This document shows positions 1 through 9,090 of a stretch of 64,000 nucleotides of DNA, piece by piece. This DNA is from Pseudomonadota bacterium (GTDB lineage Bacteria; Pseudomonadota; Gammaproteobacteria; Burkholderiales; Gallionellaceae). Below the pieces are notes generated by a model. It was not told the origin of the DNA and ran no database searches. It was given only the letters and a program-made list of their open reading frames with translations. How positions within the stretch are numbered: position 1 is the stretch's first letter; every line of letters begins with the position of its first letter. The stretch is taken from the NCBI GenBank assembly GCA_021782365.1, contig JAJXVB010000002.1, positions 177,306 through 241,305 of the forward strand, written 5' to 3'. The position numbers and the translations under genes are program-made.

Positions 1-2
1 TT

Positions 3-767
3 GAAATCGCGGCAGGAGAATATGTCGATGTGCTGGTGCTGCGCATCTTGGCGCCGCTTTCAATCGACGACGAAGCCGCATTGCGTTCGTTCGCGGACAT
101 GCACAAAATCCAGTTCTGGCTGCAACCCAAGGGACCGGAGACCATCGCGCCTTTTCATCCAGTCGATGCGCCAGCGCTTTCATACAGCCTTCCTGAATTC
201 AACATCGTGATGCCGTTTGCGCCGAGCGAATTCACCCAGGTGAATAGCCGGCTGAACCGTGTGATGGTGAGCCGAGCGATGCGCCTGCTCGATCCTCAAG
301 CCGAAGAGCGCATCGCCGATTTTTTCTGTGGTCTTGGAAATTTCACGCTGCCGATCGCGAAAAGCGGGGCAAGCGTGCTGGGAGTAGAGGGAAGCGATGC
401 GCTTGTTAAACGTGCCAGACAGAATGCGAGCACCAATGGTTTGCCCAGCAATACGGAATTTTCGGCGGTGAATCTGTTCGAAATGAATGAAGCGGAGCTT
501 TCGAGCTTGGGCAGATTCGACAAATGGCTGGTCGATCCGCCCAGGGATGGAGCCCTGGAGCTCGTGAGATCCATATCGCGTGAGATTGCGCCAGGGCGCA
601 TCGTCTATGTGAGCTGCAACCCGGCAACACTTGCGCGCGATGCAGCCGAGCTCGTGCAGAAAGGTTATATACTGAAATCGGCTGGCGTGATGAACATGTT
701 TCCGCACACCTCACATGTCGAATCCATCGCCCTGTTCGAAATGAGCCCTTCATGGGCCAACGCCTGA
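3..767 (+). CDS. rlmD: 23S rRNA (uracil-5-)-methyltransferase, RlmD/RumA type, 5'-truncated
   Basis: The gene enters from the left edge, so the N-terminal part (TRAM-like domain and Fe-S cysteines in this family) is missing. What remains is the C-terminal class I SAM-dependent methyltransferase domain. It has motif I ([13 protein letters not shown]), the VDPPRDG motif, the catalytic-cysteine segment [11 protein letters not shown], and the C-terminal HVESIALFE with the general-base glutamate. These are the signatures of the TrmA/RlmC/RlmD family, which makes 5-methyluridine in RNA. RlmD (23S U1939) is the likeliest member, but RlmC cannot be excluded without the N-terminus. The reading frame is open from base 3. 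mqo follows 11 bp downstream, so the two may be co-transcribed. Confidence 0.85.
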   Translation, partial: EIAAGEYVDVLVLRILAPLSIDDEAALRSFADMHKIQFWLQPKGPETIAPFHPVDAPALSYSLPEFNIVMPFAPSEFTQVNSRLNRVMVSRAMRLLDPQAEERIADFFCGLGNFTLPIAKSGASVLGVEGSDALVKRARQNASTNGLPSNTEFSAVNLFEMNEAELSSLGRFDKWLVDPPRDGALELVRSISREIAPGRIVYVSCNPATLARDAAELVQKGYILKSAGVMNMFPHTSHVESIALFEMSPSWANA

Positions 768-778
768 AAGCCTAGACG

Positions 779-2251
779 ATGAAAAAAGTGGATGTCTTGC
801 TGGTGGGGGCTGGCGTGATGAGCGCTACGTTAGGTCAGTTGCTTTTGCTGCTGGACCCCACCTTGCGCATCATGATGGTCGAGCGCTTGAGCCGGGTGGC
901 AAGCGAAAGCTCTCACGCGCTTAACAATGCGGGAACGGGACATGCCGGATATTGCGAGCTCAATTACACCCCGCAGACGGACGGATCGGTGGACATCGGC
1001 CGCGCGCTCGCGATCAATTCGGCCTATGAGATTTCCTTGCAGTTCTGGTCCTATCTGGTCGAAAACGGCATGCTGCCGGAGCCTCAAAAATTCATCAATC
1101 CGATCTGTCATCAGAGTTTTGTCTGGGGAGAGCAGAACGTAGAATTTCTCAAGAAACGCTTTGAAGCCTTGCATGCGCATCATCTTTTCGCGGAGATGGA
1201 ATACAGCGAAGACCATGAGGTTTTGAGGCAATGGATGCCGCTCGTGATGGAAGGGCGGGATCTGCATCAAAGGGTTGCGGCAACACAGGTGAAGCATGGC
1301 ACCGATGTGGATTTCGGCGTGCTGACGAGAAACCTCGTGAAGGCGATGGGCAGGTTTGAGAGTTTCGAGCTTCTGCTTTCCCATTCGGTCTCAGGCATGA
1401 AGCAGCATTCCGATGCGAGCTGGCATGTGCGCATCATGGATAATCATACCAAGCAGATCAAGACTGTTTCAGCAGGTTTCGTGTTTTTGGGCGCGGGCGG
1501 CGGAGCGTTGCCGCTTTTGCAAAAATCCGGGATTCCTGAGAGTTCCGGTTATGGCGGCTTCCCGGTGAGCGGGCAATGGCTGATCTGCAAGAATCCCGAT
1601 GTGGTCAATCGCCACAGGAGCAAGGTCTACGGGAAAGCGCCCATGGGCGCGCCGCCCATGTCGGTTCCGCATCTCGACGCCCGCTTGATAGACAGCAAGC
1701 CGGCATTGCTGTTCGGTCCTTTTGCAAGCATCACCACCAAATTCCTGAAGGAAGGGTCGGTGCTGGATCTTTTTTCCTCCCTGAAGTCAGATAACCTCAA
1801 ACCCATGCTTTCCGTCGCACGGGACAATATGGATCTAACGCGCTACCTCATCACCGAGGCATTCAGGTCGCACAAGGAAAGAGTGGCAAGCCTGAAAGAG
1901 TTTTATGCCGACGCAAGGGAGGAAGACTGGGAGTTGGCATCTGCGGGGCAGCGCGTTCAGATCATCAAGGGATGCAATGTCAAAGGCGGGCGCCTTGAAT
2001 TCGGCACGGAAATCGTTTCTGCCCATGATGGCACGCTTGCCGCGCTGCTGGGTGCATCGCCTGGCGCATCGGTTTCGGTGAAGGCGATGCTGGCTGTGAT
2101 CGAGCGCTGCTTTGATTCCAGAATGCAAGAATCTGGATGGAATGAGAAATTAATGAAAATCATCCCTTCCTTTGGCGTATCCCTGGATGAAAATCCGGAA
2201 CTGCTGCGCATGGTGCGCGAAAGGAATCTCAGCACGCTTGGTCTTACATAG
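779..2251 (+). CDS. mqo: malate:quinone oxidoreductase (FAD-dependent)
   Basis: The 490-residue protein matches the usual length of Mqo, the peripheral membrane enzyme that oxidises malate to oxaloacetate and passes electrons to quinone. It starts with a dinucleotide-binding fold (VDVLLVGAGVMSATLG), followed by the Mqo-typical region ASESSHALNNAGTGHAGYCE. GYGGFPVSGQWL lies in the middle and a QRVQIIK segment near the C-terminus. It is metabolically unrelated to the flagellar genes that follow and is separated from them by 370 bp, so it marks the left border of the motility locus. Confidence 0.93.
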   Translation: MKKVDVLLVGAGVMSATLGQLLLLLDPTLRIMMVERLSRVASESSHALNNAGTGHAGYCELNYTPQTDGSVDIGRALAINSAYEISLQFWSYLVENGMLPEPQKFINPICHQSFVWGEQNVEFLKKRFEALHAHHLFAEMEYSEDHEVLRQWMPLVMEGRDLHQRVAATQVKHGTDVDFGVLTRNLVKAMGRFESFELLLSHSVSGMKQHSDASWHVRIMDNHTKQIKTVSAGFVFLGAGGGALPLLQKSGIPESSGYGGFPVSGQWLICKNPDVVNRHRSKVYGKAPMGAPPMSVPHLDARLIDSKPALLFGPFASITTKFLKEGSVLDLFSSLKSDNLKPMLSVARDNMDLTRYLITEAFRSHKERVASLKEFYADAREEDWELASAGQRVQIIKGCNVKGGRLEFGTEIVSAHDGTLAALLGASPGASVSVKAMLAVIERCFDSRMQESGWNEKLMKIIPSFGVSLDENPELLRMVRERNLSTLGLT

Positions 2252-2365
2252 GCATCCAGTCTGAAATTTCACCAATCCCTCATAAAAAAATTGAAATTCT
2301 TCCAATAAATTTCAAATTTTTTCTATCTATTTGTTTTTAAGCAAATAAATCTTTTCAAAAAAACC

Positions 2366-2392
2366 TAAAGTTTTTCTAAATGCTGCCGATAA
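2366..2392 (+). promoter_or_regulatory. sigma-28 (FliA) promoter, exact consensus
   Basis: TAAAGTTT at 2366-2373 and GCCGATAA at 2385-2392 are separated by 11 bp. This matches the enterobacterial FliA consensus TAAAGTTT-N11-GCCGATAA with no mismatch. Transcription would start near 2399. It points towards flhD, yet a terminator lies about 45-80 bp downstream of the expected start. Confidence 0.85.
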
Positions 2393-2398
2393 TACTCA

Positions 2399-2480
2399 CA
2401 AGAGCCATGTTTGACCCCTCGCAAACGAGTGCTCCGCAATGGTCTCCGGCCCCCTCAGCGGGCTGGAGAGTTTTGCTTTG
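2399..2480 (+). ncRNA. putative sigma-28-dependent small RNA or attenuated flhD leader
   Basis: A transcript from the sigma-28 promoter and ending at the terminator would be about 80 nt. It would form two hairpins: GTTTG (2409-2413) with CAAAC (2422-2426) around the 8-nt loop ACCCCTCG, and the terminator stem. The loop bases CCCCTCG are the exact reverse complement of CGAGGGG in the flhD ribosome binding site around 2609-2615. It could therefore act on flhD translation in trans, or in cis if read-through occurs. An alternative is a 40-codon ORF starting at ATG 2407, but it has no good SD and runs through the terminator. The existence of the RNA is inferred. Confidence 0.45.
2443..2480 (+). 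terminator. Rho-independent terminator between the sigma-28 promoter and flhD
   Basis: A 10-bp stem (TCTCCGGCCC at 2443-2452 with GGGCTGGAGA at 2460-2469, one G-U wobble) encloses a 7-nt loop and is followed by GTTTTGCTTTG. This is a canonical intrinsic terminator. A second perfect hairpin overlaps its T-tail (2477-2499). Confidence 0.75.
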
Positions 2481-2621
2481 TAGGCGAAATTCCTACAAAT
2501 CCTTACGCCATTCCCTACAGAATAATTAGTCCTCTTCTGATTTGAATTACCTCTTTCCTTCGGCACAATTCAGCCGTCGCCGATGCTCATCAAGATTATT
2601 GGCTCAAACGAGGGGAAATTC

Positions 2622-2945
2622 ATGAATACAGCGCAATTGCAAGAAGGGATCCGGGATTTAAATCTGACTTATCTGATGCTGGCTCAGGAGATGATCAAGC
2701 AGGACAGGTCGGCAGCGATCTTCCGTCTGGGATTGAGTCAGGAGCTGGTTGACCTAATCGGCGGCTTAACTCCTGCCCAAGTGCTCAAGATGGCGAGCTG
2801 CAACATGCTGTTGTGCGGTTTCCGTTTTGATGAAAACATCCTGTTGAACATGGTGACGGACTACAGCAAGAGCCGCATGATGTCGCAAATGCATGCAGCG
2901 ATTCTGATGTCTGCGCAAAATATCGAAGAAGCTGCAGCGGCCTAA
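2622..2945 (+). CDS. flhD: flagellar transcriptional activator FlhD
   Basis: This is the 107-residue FlhD subunit of the FlhD4C2 master activator of flagellar operons. Residues such as LNLTYLMLAQEMIKQDRSAAIFRLGLS and the segment around MASCNMLLCGFRFDEN are typical of the family. The ATG at 2622 was chosen over an in-frame start at 2583 because it follows the GAGGGG Shine-Dalgarno and gives MNTAQL, matching the family's N-terminus. flhC follows after 14 bp, so the two are co-transcribed. The long leader upstream carries the regulatory structures described separately. Confidence 0.95.
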   Translation: MNTAQLQEGIRDLNLTYLMLAQEMIKQDRSAAIFRLGLSQELVDLIGGLTPAQVLKMASCNMLLCGFRFDENILLNMVTDYSKSRMMSQMHAAILMSAQNIEEAAAA

Positions 2946-2959
2946 ATAGGGAGAGCGAC

Positions 2960-3514
2960 ATGGCGATCAAGACGGTGCTGGGTGAGGCTCAGCAGGTTAA
3001 AATAGCTAAAGAGCTCATTGAATTGGGCGCCAGATTGCAGGTTTTGCAGGAAGAAACAGCCCTGAGCCGCGAGCGTCTCCTCAAGCTCTACAAAGAGGTC
3101 AAGGGGGAGTCTCCCTCCAAGGGCATGCTGCCTTATTCGACCGACTGGTTCATCAGCTGGCAGCCGAACATCCACTCATCTCTGTTCATGGGCGTCTATC
3201 ATTTCATGGTAAAGCATGCGGGCGTGTCGGGGGTTCAGGCCCTGATTTCCGCGTATCATTTGTATCTGGATCAGGTGCAGGGCATCGAAGACGGAGAGGC
3301 TGTGCTTAGCATCACGAGGGCCTGGTTTCTCGTGCGCTTCTTCAATGCGGGCATGATGCAGCTTGTTCCATGCCGCGAATGCGCTGGTCATTTCGTGGCT
3401 CACTCCAATGAATTGCACAGCAATTACGTGTGCGGCATCTGCCATCCCCCTGCGCGCGCCGGGAAGACAAATCCCAAGTCCAAGAATCCGGAGCCTATAG
3501 AGCAGGCGGCCTGA
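2960..3514 (+). CDS. flhC: flagellar transcriptional activator FlhC
   Basis: This is the 184-residue partner of FlhD. It has the family's four zinc-binding cysteines at 138, 141, 158 and 161 (PCRECAGHF and YVCGICHPP), spaced as in the E. coli protein. FlhC provides most of the DNA contacts of the FlhD4C2 complex, which recruits sigma-70 polymerase to class II flagellar promoters. The short lysine/proline-rich tail after the second CxxC is not conserved. It is translated from ATG 2960 behind a GGGAGAG ribosome binding site. Confidence 0.96.
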   Translation: MAIKTVLGEAQQVKIAKELIELGARLQVLQEETALSRERLLKLYKEVKGESPSKGMLPYSTDWFISWQPNIHSSLFMGVYHFMVKHAGVSGVQALISAYHLYLDQVQGIEDGEAVLSITRAWFLVRFFNAGMMQLVPCRECAGHFVAHSNELHSNYVCGICHPPARAGKTNPKSKNPEPIEQAA

Positions 3515-3690
3515 CCGGATTTGCAATTTCAGATATTTGCATTCCTCGCTTTCATGCGGGCGATCGCCGGCATTTCTGAAGTTTGCGTATTTCTAAGTCG
3601 CAAATAAATATCGCCTGATGGTTGGCAAGGCGCGCCTTGTTTGGCTGATTTGCATTAAAATGCGCTGGCTATAATTCGGGAGAGTGCTGC
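3515..3690. promoter_or_regulatory. flhC-motA intergenic region with three palindromes
   Basis: Three symmetric sequences lie here. A 20-bp near-palindrome at 3554-3573 (ATGCGGGC, GATC, GCCGGCAT; one mismatched pair) may act as the flhDC transcript end, though it lacks a T-tail. TTTGCG at 3582-3587 and CGCAAA at 3599-3604 are separated by 11 bp. CAAGGCGCGCCTTG at 3626-3639 is a perfect 14-bp palindrome. One or more may be operators for motAB. The bound factor is unknown. Confidence 0.4.
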
Positions 3691-4545
3691 ATGCTAGTAA
3701 TCATAGGTTATGTCGTAGTGCTGGGTGCTGTGTTTGGAGGCTTCGCGTTGGCGGGAGGGCATCTGGGAGCACTGTGGCAACCGGTCGAATTGCTGATGAT
3801 ATTTGGCGGTGCCTTGGGGGCTTTTTTTGTCGCCAACAACATGGCGACGATCAAGTCAACCATGAAGGATCTTCCTGGCCTTTTGAAGGGTTCGAAATAC
3901 ACCAAAGACACCTACATGGAACTGATGGCGCTGATGTACGACATGCTGACCAAGGTTCGCAAGGAAGGGTTGATGTCGATCGAGGGGGATATCGAAAATC
4001 CCACAGAGAGCCCGGTCTTTTCCAAGTATCCCAAGATAATGGCAGATCACCATGTGGTGGAATTCATGACGGATTATCTGCGCATCATGGTCAGCGGGAA
4101 TCTCAATGCGATGGAGATAGAGAACCTGATGGATGTCGAGCTCGAGACGCATCATCACGAGGCGATGATCTCATCTCATGCGGTTGCAAAGCTGGCTGAC
4201 GGTATGCCTGCATTCGGCATCGTGGCTGCGGTGATGGGGGTTGTGCACACCATGGAATCTGTGGGTATACCACCTTCTGAGCTAGGCATGCTGATTGCGC
4301 ATGCGCTGGTTGGAACTTTTCTGGGGATACTGCTGGCATATGGTTTCATTGGGCCATTGGCAAGTCTTCTGGAACAGAAGGCCGAGGAAGACGGGAAGAT
4401 ATTTCAGACGATCAAGGTAACGCTGCTTGCCAATCTGAATGGTTACGCGCCTGCGATGGCTGTCGAATTCGGACGCAAGGCACTGAGCTCCAAGGATAGG
4501 CCAAACTTTGCCGATCTGGAGGCGCATGTCAAGCAAAAGCGCTAA
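3691..4545 (+). CDS. motA: flagellar motor stator protein MotA
   Basis: This 284-residue inner-membrane protein belongs to the proton-type MotA family (E. coli MotA is 295). It opens with the family-typical VIIGYVVVLGAVFGGFALAGGHLGALWQPVE. A long cytoplasmic loop follows, then the paired membrane helices around GMPAFGIVAAVMGVVHTME and LIAHALVGTFLGILLAYGFIGP, which carry the conserved prolines of the ion channel. With MotB it forms the stator that drives FliG. motB lies 28 bp downstream in the same operon. A second, different stator pair is encoded at 32680-34190. Confidence 0.95.
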   Translation: MLVIIGYVVVLGAVFGGFALAGGHLGALWQPVELLMIFGGALGAFFVANNMATIKSTMKDLPGLLKGSKYTKDTYMELMALMYDMLTKVRKEGLMSIEGDIENPTESPVFSKYPKIMADHHVVEFMTDYLRIMVSGNLNAMEIENLMDVELETHHHEAMISSHAVAKLADGMPAFGIVAAVMGVVHTMESVGIPPSELGMLIAHALVGTFLGILLAYGFIGPLASLLEQKAEEDGKIFQTIKVTLLANLNGYAPAMAVEFGRKALSSKDRPNFADLEAHVKQKR

Positions 4546-4573
4546 GCTTTGTCCGTGCCCATAAGGGGAAGTC

Positions 4574-5530
4574 ATGGCTGAAGACAAGAATAAACGACCC
4601 ATCGTCATAAAGCGCGTCAAGAAGGTGGTGGGAGGCCATCACGGCGGGGCGTGGAAGATCGCCTATGCGGATTTCGTCACCGCGATGATGGCTTTTTTCC
4701 TTTTGATGTGGCTCTTGGGATCCACAACGAAGGGAGATCTTTCCGGTATCGCCAATTATTTCAAGATGCCACTCAGAGTTGCTTTGATGGGAGGATCCGG
4801 CAGTGGCGACAGTTCCAGCATCATCAAGGGCGGCGGTAAGGATCTGACGCGCAGTTCGGGCCAGATCAAAGAAGGTGAATTGCCTGTCGAAAAGAAGGTC
4901 ATCAACATCAAGGATGCGGCTGAGGAAGTGAGGCGAGTAGAGCTTGAAAAACTCAAGGGGCTCAAGGCCTCGATAGAAGCCGCAATCAACGGCAGCGACA
5001 AGCTCAGGAAATATAAGAATCAGATTCTGCTCGATATGACCAGCGAAGGATTGCGCATCCAGATCGTGGATGATCAAAACCGTCCGATGTTCCAGAGCGG
5101 CAGCGCGGAACTCGAACCCTATACTCAGGAAATCCTGCGCGCAATAGGCCAGGCGTTAAACGACGTGCCCAACAAGGTGAGCATCTCCGGGCACACCGAT
5201 GCGACGCCCTATGCGGGTGACGACAAGGGGTACAGCAACTGGGAATTGTCCGCAGACCGGGCGAATGCCACGCGTCGTGAGCTTCTCGCCGGGGGCATGA
5301 ACGACGACAAGATCGTGAGAGTCGTAGGACTTGCATCGGCAGTTCCCTTCAACAGGGCCGATCCATATGACCCTAGCAATCGCAGGATCAGCCTGATCGT
5401 CATGAATAAAAAGGCTGAAGAAGCGGCCGCACATGATGGAGGAACTGTTGGTGTGGATACCGAAGAAAGCGATCAGGGGGTCAAGCAAACCATCAACAAC
5501 AGCGTCCTTCCTGCGCGTTCTCATCAATAA
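4574..5530 (+). CDS. motB: flagellar motor stator protein MotB
   Basis: This 318-residue partner of MotA has a short basic cytoplasmic N-terminus and a single membrane helix (WKIAYADFVTAMMAFFLLMWLLG), whose Asp33 is the proton-carrying residue. A plug/linker region follows, then a periplasmic OmpA-like peptidoglycan-binding domain. The latter contains VSISGHTDATPYAG and SNWELSADRANATRRELL, with the terminal NRRISLIV. The last 35 residues are a non-conserved tail. It anchors the stator to the cell wall. Confidence 0.95.
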   Translation: MAEDKNKRPIVIKRVKKVVGGHHGGAWKIAYADFVTAMMAFFLLMWLLGSTTKGDLSGIANYFKMPLRVALMGGSGSGDSSSIIKGGGKDLTRSSGQIKEGELPVEKKVINIKDAAEEVRRVELEKLKGLKASIEAAINGSDKLRKYKNQILLDMTSEGLRIQIVDDQNRPMFQSGSAELEPYTQEILRAIGQALNDVPNKVSISGHTDATPYAGDDKGYSNWELSADRANATRRELLAGGMNDDKIVRVVGLASAVPFNRADPYDPSNRRISLIVMNKKAEEAAAHDGGTVGVDTEESDQGVKQTINNSVLPARSHQ

Positions 5531-5603
5531 ACCTATTCCATTGGTTTTTATCGATTGGACTTTGAACAACGCCTGCCAGTATGAATCCATTCCGATCGGG
5601 CCA

Positions 5604-5620
5604 TCAATTCGTCGAATTGA
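5604..5620. promoter_or_regulatory. 17-bp palindrome upstream of the first receptor gene
   Basis: TCAATTCG and CGAATTGA flank a single T, giving a perfect inverted repeat of 8 bp per arm. It lies 24 bp upstream of the sigma-28 -35 element and resembles a dimeric regulator site. The loop is too small for a good RNA hairpin. Confidence 0.35.
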
Positions 5621-5644
5621 CGGGGTTTCATTTGACTATTCTCC

Positions 5645-5671
5645 TAAAGAAATTTCATATTTTGCCGTTAC
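5645..5671 (+). promoter_or_regulatory. sigma-28 (FliA) promoter for the receptor/cheV operon
   Basis: TAAAGAAA (5645-5652) and GCCGTTAC (5664-5671) are separated by 11 bp. The -35 keeps the key TAAA and the -10 keeps GCCG-TA. It sits 85 bp upstream of the first chemoreceptor start, matching the usual late-class control of chemotaxis genes. Confidence 0.65.
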
Positions 5672-5755
5672 AGTAGCTAAGCTTCGTAAACGATGCTCAG
5701 ATTCTCGAATGGTTGCCATAGACTGAGCGTTGCTTCGAAGAAACATGGGGGAAGA

Positions 5756-7408
5756 ATGTTAAATGATATGACGATCAAGTCGAGGCTCAATCTGCTGCTG
5801 TTGGTGTTGATGGCGATTGCGGTGATCATTGCAGCCTTGGCCTTCAAAGGACTTGCCAGCCTGCAAAGCCAGACTGAAGTGATCGCGGTGGAGCAGATCA
5901 ATCTGATCAGGACAATCAACAAGGCGATGTATGCCGTTGCTGACGATCGGTCGAGCGTGTTAAGGGCTGCCCAGCATGACCCTGAATTGGAAGTGGCTAA
6001 GCTGCAGGATCATCCGGTCGAGCGTCATCTTCAGGATATTTCTGCAAGTCTCGCCAAGACCGATGGGTATTTTGCGGAATTGGAGCGGGATACGCATGAT
6101 GATGAGGGCAAGGCTGACCTAAAGGCATTCAAGGAAGCGCGCGAAACTTATGTCAAGGAGGCAATACTGCCTTCTGTGCAGGCGATAAAGAGCGGCGATT
6201 ACAAGGAGTTGAACATTTTGCTTGGCAGCAAGATCAACCCTCTGCTTAAAGACCTATTGGAAAAGGGCAATGCGGAGTCTGAGCATGAGGATCAAATGGC
6301 AAAGCAGGGATATGAGGCTGCGATGAGGACTGCACATAGTGCGGAGCTTATATTGATCGTGGGCGTGATTCTGATGCTGGCAGTCGCGGCAGGCCTGGGT
6401 TATTCGATCATCAGCGGGATATCTCGCGCCACAGGCGATATGCGCGATGTGATGAGCCGGACGGCAGCGGATGGCGATCTTTTGCGTCGCGTCAAAATTC
6501 ATGGAAATGACGAGGTGGGACAGGCCGCCGCTGCGTTCAATGGGTTGATGGAAGGTTTTTCGGGGATCATCCGTCAGGTTAACGAGAGTGCGGGGACGGT
6601 GTCGAGTACTGCCGGGAGCCTGTCGGCGACATCGACGCAGATAGAGCATGGATCGCAGGCGCAGAGCGAGGCGGCGGCGTCGACTGCGGCGGCGGTTGAA
6701 GAGATCACGGTGAGCATCAGTTCGGTGGCGAACAATACGGAGGACGTGAGGAAGCTCTCTGAAAGGAGTCTGCAGCAGACGCGTCTTGGGAACGAGAATG
6801 TTGCTGGCATGGTAGGGGAGATAGAGCGTGTTCAGGAGTCGGTGAAGCTGATTGCGTCGTCGGTTGCGGAATTTGTTGAGAGCACGCGAGCGATTGCCGG
6901 GATGACGCAGCAGGTGAAGGATATTGCGGACCAGACGAATCTTTTGGCTTTGAATGCGGCGATTGAGGCGGCGCGTGCGGGTGAGCAGGGTCGCGGATTT
7001 GCGGTGGTGGCGGACGAGGTGAGGAAGCTTGCGGAGAAGTCGGCGCAGTCGGCTGACGAGATAGATAGGGTGACGAGTTCATTGAACCATAAGTCGACGG
7101 ATGTTGAGGAGGCGGTGTCGCAGGGATTGCAGTCACTGCAGACGACGCAGGAGCAGGTTGAACGGGTATCCCAGGTATTGACGGAGGCGGGCGCACTGGT
7201 TGAGCAGTCGAGCGCCGGGGTGAACGATATTGCGTCGTCGGTGAAGGAGCAGAGCATGGCGAGCAACGAGATCGCGCGGAATGTGGAGAACATCGCGCAG
7301 ATGTCTGAGGAGAATCATGCGGCGGTGGCGTCGAATACGGAGCAGATTGCGCGTCTCGAGGAACTTGCGCAAGAGCTGCAGAATGCCGTGAAAAGATTCA
7401 AGGTCTGA
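5756..7408 (+). CDS. methyl-accepting chemotaxis protein (transmembrane), receptor A
   Basis: This 550-residue chemoreceptor has TM1 near residues 10-30 ([20 protein letters not shown]) and a periplasmic helical sensor of about 170 residues. TM2 follows ([22 protein letters not shown]), then a HAMP linker and the cytoplasmic signalling hairpin with [36 protein letters not shown]. The ATG at 5756 was chosen because it follows GGGGGAAG and yields a short N-terminus before TM1. Residues about 258-550 are identical to those of the next gene, so the two differ only in sensor and HAMP start. It ends in KRFKV and carries no CheR/CheB tether. The ligand is unknown. Confidence 0.93.
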   Translation: MLNDMTIKSRLNLLLLVLMAIAVIIAALAFKGLASLQSQTEVIAVEQINLIRTINKAMYAVADDRSSVLRAAQHDPELEVAKLQDHPVERHLQDISASLAKTDGYFAELERDTHDDEGKADLKAFKEARETYVKEAILPSVQAIKSGDYKELNILLGSKINPLLKDLLEKGNAESEHEDQMAKQGYEAAMRTAHSAELILIVGVILMLAVAAGLGYSIISGISRATGDMRDVMSRTAADGDLLRRVKIHGNDEVGQAAAAFNGLMEGFSGIIRQVNESAGTVSSTAGSLSATSTQIEHGSQAQSEAAASTAAAVEEITVSISSVANNTEDVRKLSERSLQQTRLGNENVAGMVGEIERVQESVKLIASSVAEFVESTRAIAGMTQQVKDIADQTNLLALNAAIEAARAGEQGRGFAVVADEVRKLAEKSAQSADEIDRVTSSLNHKSTDVEEAVSQGLQSLQTTQEQVERVSQVLTEAGALVEQSSAGVNDIASSVKEQSMASNEIARNVENIAQMSEENHAAVASNTEQIARLEELAQELQNAVKRFKV

Positions 7409-7409
7409 A
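6527..7409 (+). repeat. 883-bp direct repeat, copy 1 (receptor signalling half)
   Basis: This block recurs at 8209-9091, exactly 1682 bp downstream, with two differences (7246 G against 8928 A; 7363 A against 9045 G). Both are synonymous. It begins inside the HAMP-proximal segment and ends one base after the stop codon. Confidence 0.95.
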
Positions 7410-7467
7410 GTAAGCATGTGCTGATTAAAAAATTGCAAATATAATAAAAAATAAAAGGGAGTTATGC

Positions 7468-9090
7468 ATGTTTAGGGATATGAAGATCAGCATTCGCTTG
7501 ATGATCCTGTTGGGTTCGCTGTTATTGCTTACCTTGGTGATCGGTGCTGTGGGACTTTATGCATCAAGCGGCTCTAACACTTCGCTCAAGTATGTATATG
7601 AGGACAGACTACAGCCTATCGTGGAACTCAATTTGATCATGCGCGGCAATCTGCGCAACCGGGTTGCGATGGCTAACGGCCTCTTGCAGCCTGACCATAT
7701 GCATGAATTTGTCGGCGTGATAGAGGGAAATGTTGCCGAGAGTACAAAGCAATGGAATGCCTACATCGCAAACCCGCTGTCTGAAAATGACAAGGCGCTC
7801 GCCGCCAAATTCAATGATGCCAATGTGCGCTTCAACGAGGAAGGCATCAAGCCTGCGCTGGCAGCGATGAAATCAGGGGATGCGGATGCGCTGAGGAAGG
7901 TTCAGGCGGAACGCATCAAGCCTTTGTTCTTGAAGATGAACGATGCGCTCGAAGAATTGATCGCGCAGCAGGAGAAACAAGCCAAGAAACTGTATGATGC
8001 ATCGGATGAGACTTTCAGGACGGTGCGCATGGTGTCGATTGCGTTTATCCTGATTGGCAGCATATCGGGCATTCTGTTCGGGCTTTCCATCATCAACAGC
8101 GTCAAACGACCGGTCGGCGAGTTGCGCGGCGTGATGCTGAAGATATCCTCGGGCGGCGACTTGAATGCGCGCGTCAAGGTGCATGGCAAGGACGAGATAG
8201 GCGAGATGGCCGCTGCGTTCAATGGGTTGATGGAAGGTTTTTCGGGGATCATCCGTCAGGTTAACGAGAGTGCGGGGACGGTGTCGAGTACTGCCGGGAG
8301 CCTGTCGGCGACATCGACGCAGATAGAGCATGGATCGCAGGCGCAGAGCGAGGCGGCGGCGTCGACTGCGGCGGCGGTTGAAGAGATCACGGTGAGCATC
8401 AGTTCGGTGGCGAACAATACGGAGGACGTGAGGAAGCTCTCTGAAAGGAGTCTGCAGCAGACGCGTCTTGGGAACGAGAATGTTGCTGGCATGGTAGGGG
8501 AGATAGAGCGTGTTCAGGAGTCGGTGAAGCTGATTGCGTCGTCGGTTGCGGAATTTGTTGAGAGCACGCGAGCGATTGCCGGGATGACGCAGCAGGTGAA
8601 GGATATTGCGGACCAGACGAATCTTTTGGCTTTGAATGCGGCGATTGAGGCGGCGCGTGCGGGTGAGCAGGGTCGCGGATTTGCGGTGGTGGCGGACGAG
8701 GTGAGGAAGCTTGCGGAGAAGTCGGCGCAGTCGGCTGACGAGATAGATAGGGTGACGAGTTCATTGAACCATAAGTCGACGGATGTTGAGGAGGCGGTGT
8801 CGCAGGGATTGCAGTCACTGCAGACGACGCAGGAGCAGGTTGAACGGGTATCCCAGGTATTGACGGAGGCGGGCGCACTGGTTGAGCAGTCGAGCGCCGG
8901 GGTGAACGATATTGCGTCGTCGGTGAAAGAGCAGAGCATGGCGAGCAACGAGATCGCGCGGAATGTGGAGAACATCGCGCAGATGTCTGAGGAGAATCAT
9001 GCGGCGGTGGCGTCGAATACGGAGCAGATTGCGCGTCTCGAGGAGCTTGCGCAAGAGCTGCAGAATGCCGTGAAAAGATTCAAGGTCTGA
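7468..9090 (+). CDS. methyl-accepting chemotaxis protein (transmembrane), receptor B
   Basis: This 540-residue receptor has the same architecture as the gene before it: TM1 ([20 protein letters not shown]), a periplasmic four-helix-type sensor with an [19 protein letters not shown] segment, TM2 ([19 protein letters not shown]), HAMP and signalling hairpin. The sensor domain is clearly different from receptor A, while residues about 248-540 are identical to it. The start at 7468 follows a GGGAG ribosome binding site in an AT-rich 59-bp spacer. The natural stimulus cannot be predicted. cheV follows 18 bp downstream. Confidence 0.93.
   Translation: MFRDMKISIRLMILLGSLLLLTLVIGAVGLYASSGSNTSLKYVYEDRLQPIVELNLIMRGNLRNRVAMANGLLQPDHMHEFVGVIEGNVAESTKQWNAYIANPLSENDKALAAKFNDANVRFNEEGIKPALAAMKSGDADALRKVQAERIKPLFLKMNDALEELIAQQEKQAKKLYDASDETFRTVRMVSIAFILIGSISGILFGLSIINSVKRPVGELRGVMLKISSGGDLNARVKVHGKDEIGEMAAAFNGLMEGFSGIIRQVNESAGTVSSTAGSLSATSTQIEHGSQAQSEAAASTAAAVEEITVSISSVANNTEDVRKLSERSLQQTRLGNENVAGMVGEIERVQESVKLIASSVAEFVESTRAIAGMTQQVKDIADQTNLLALNAAIEAARAGEQGRGFAVVADEVRKLAEKSAQSADEIDRVTSSLNHKSTDVEEAVSQGLQSLQTTQEQVERVSQVLTEAGALVEQSSAGVNDIASSVKEQSMASNEIARNVENIAQMSEENHAAVASNTEQIARLEELAQELQNAVKRFKV

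Larger units (their letters stand above)
2252..2621. other. mqo-flhD intergenic regulatory region
   Basis: This 370-bp stretch has no conserved gene. The first 100 bp are very AT-rich and hold two inverted repeats: TTGAAATT at 2291-2298 with AATTTCAA at 2308-2315, followed by a T-run, possibly the mqo terminator; and TATTTG at 2328-2333 with CAAATA at 2342-2347. Next come an exact sigma-28 promoter (2366-2392), a possible short transcript, a strong terminator (2443-2480), and a perfect 8-bp hairpin (TTTGTAGG at 2477-2484, CCTACAAA at 2492-2499). The last 120 bp are the flhD leader, with an SD-like GAGGGG just before the start. A TTGAAT/CACAAT pair spaced 16 bp near 2541-2568 could be a sigma-70 promoter for flhDC, but this is weak. 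Confidence 0.7.

Noticed and set aside
2407..2529. 40-codon ORF downstream of the sigma-28 promoter
   Set aside because: It lacks a good ribosome binding site and runs through a strong terminator. An RNA element explains the sequence better, though a leader peptide is not excluded.
3582..3604. FlhDC box upstream of motA
   Set aside because: The half-sites are separated by 11 bp, but their orientation and sequence do not match the known box.
3670..3675. TATAAT just upstream of motA
   Set aside because: A start site there would fall within the motA Shine-Dalgarno, and no -35 lies at the right distance.
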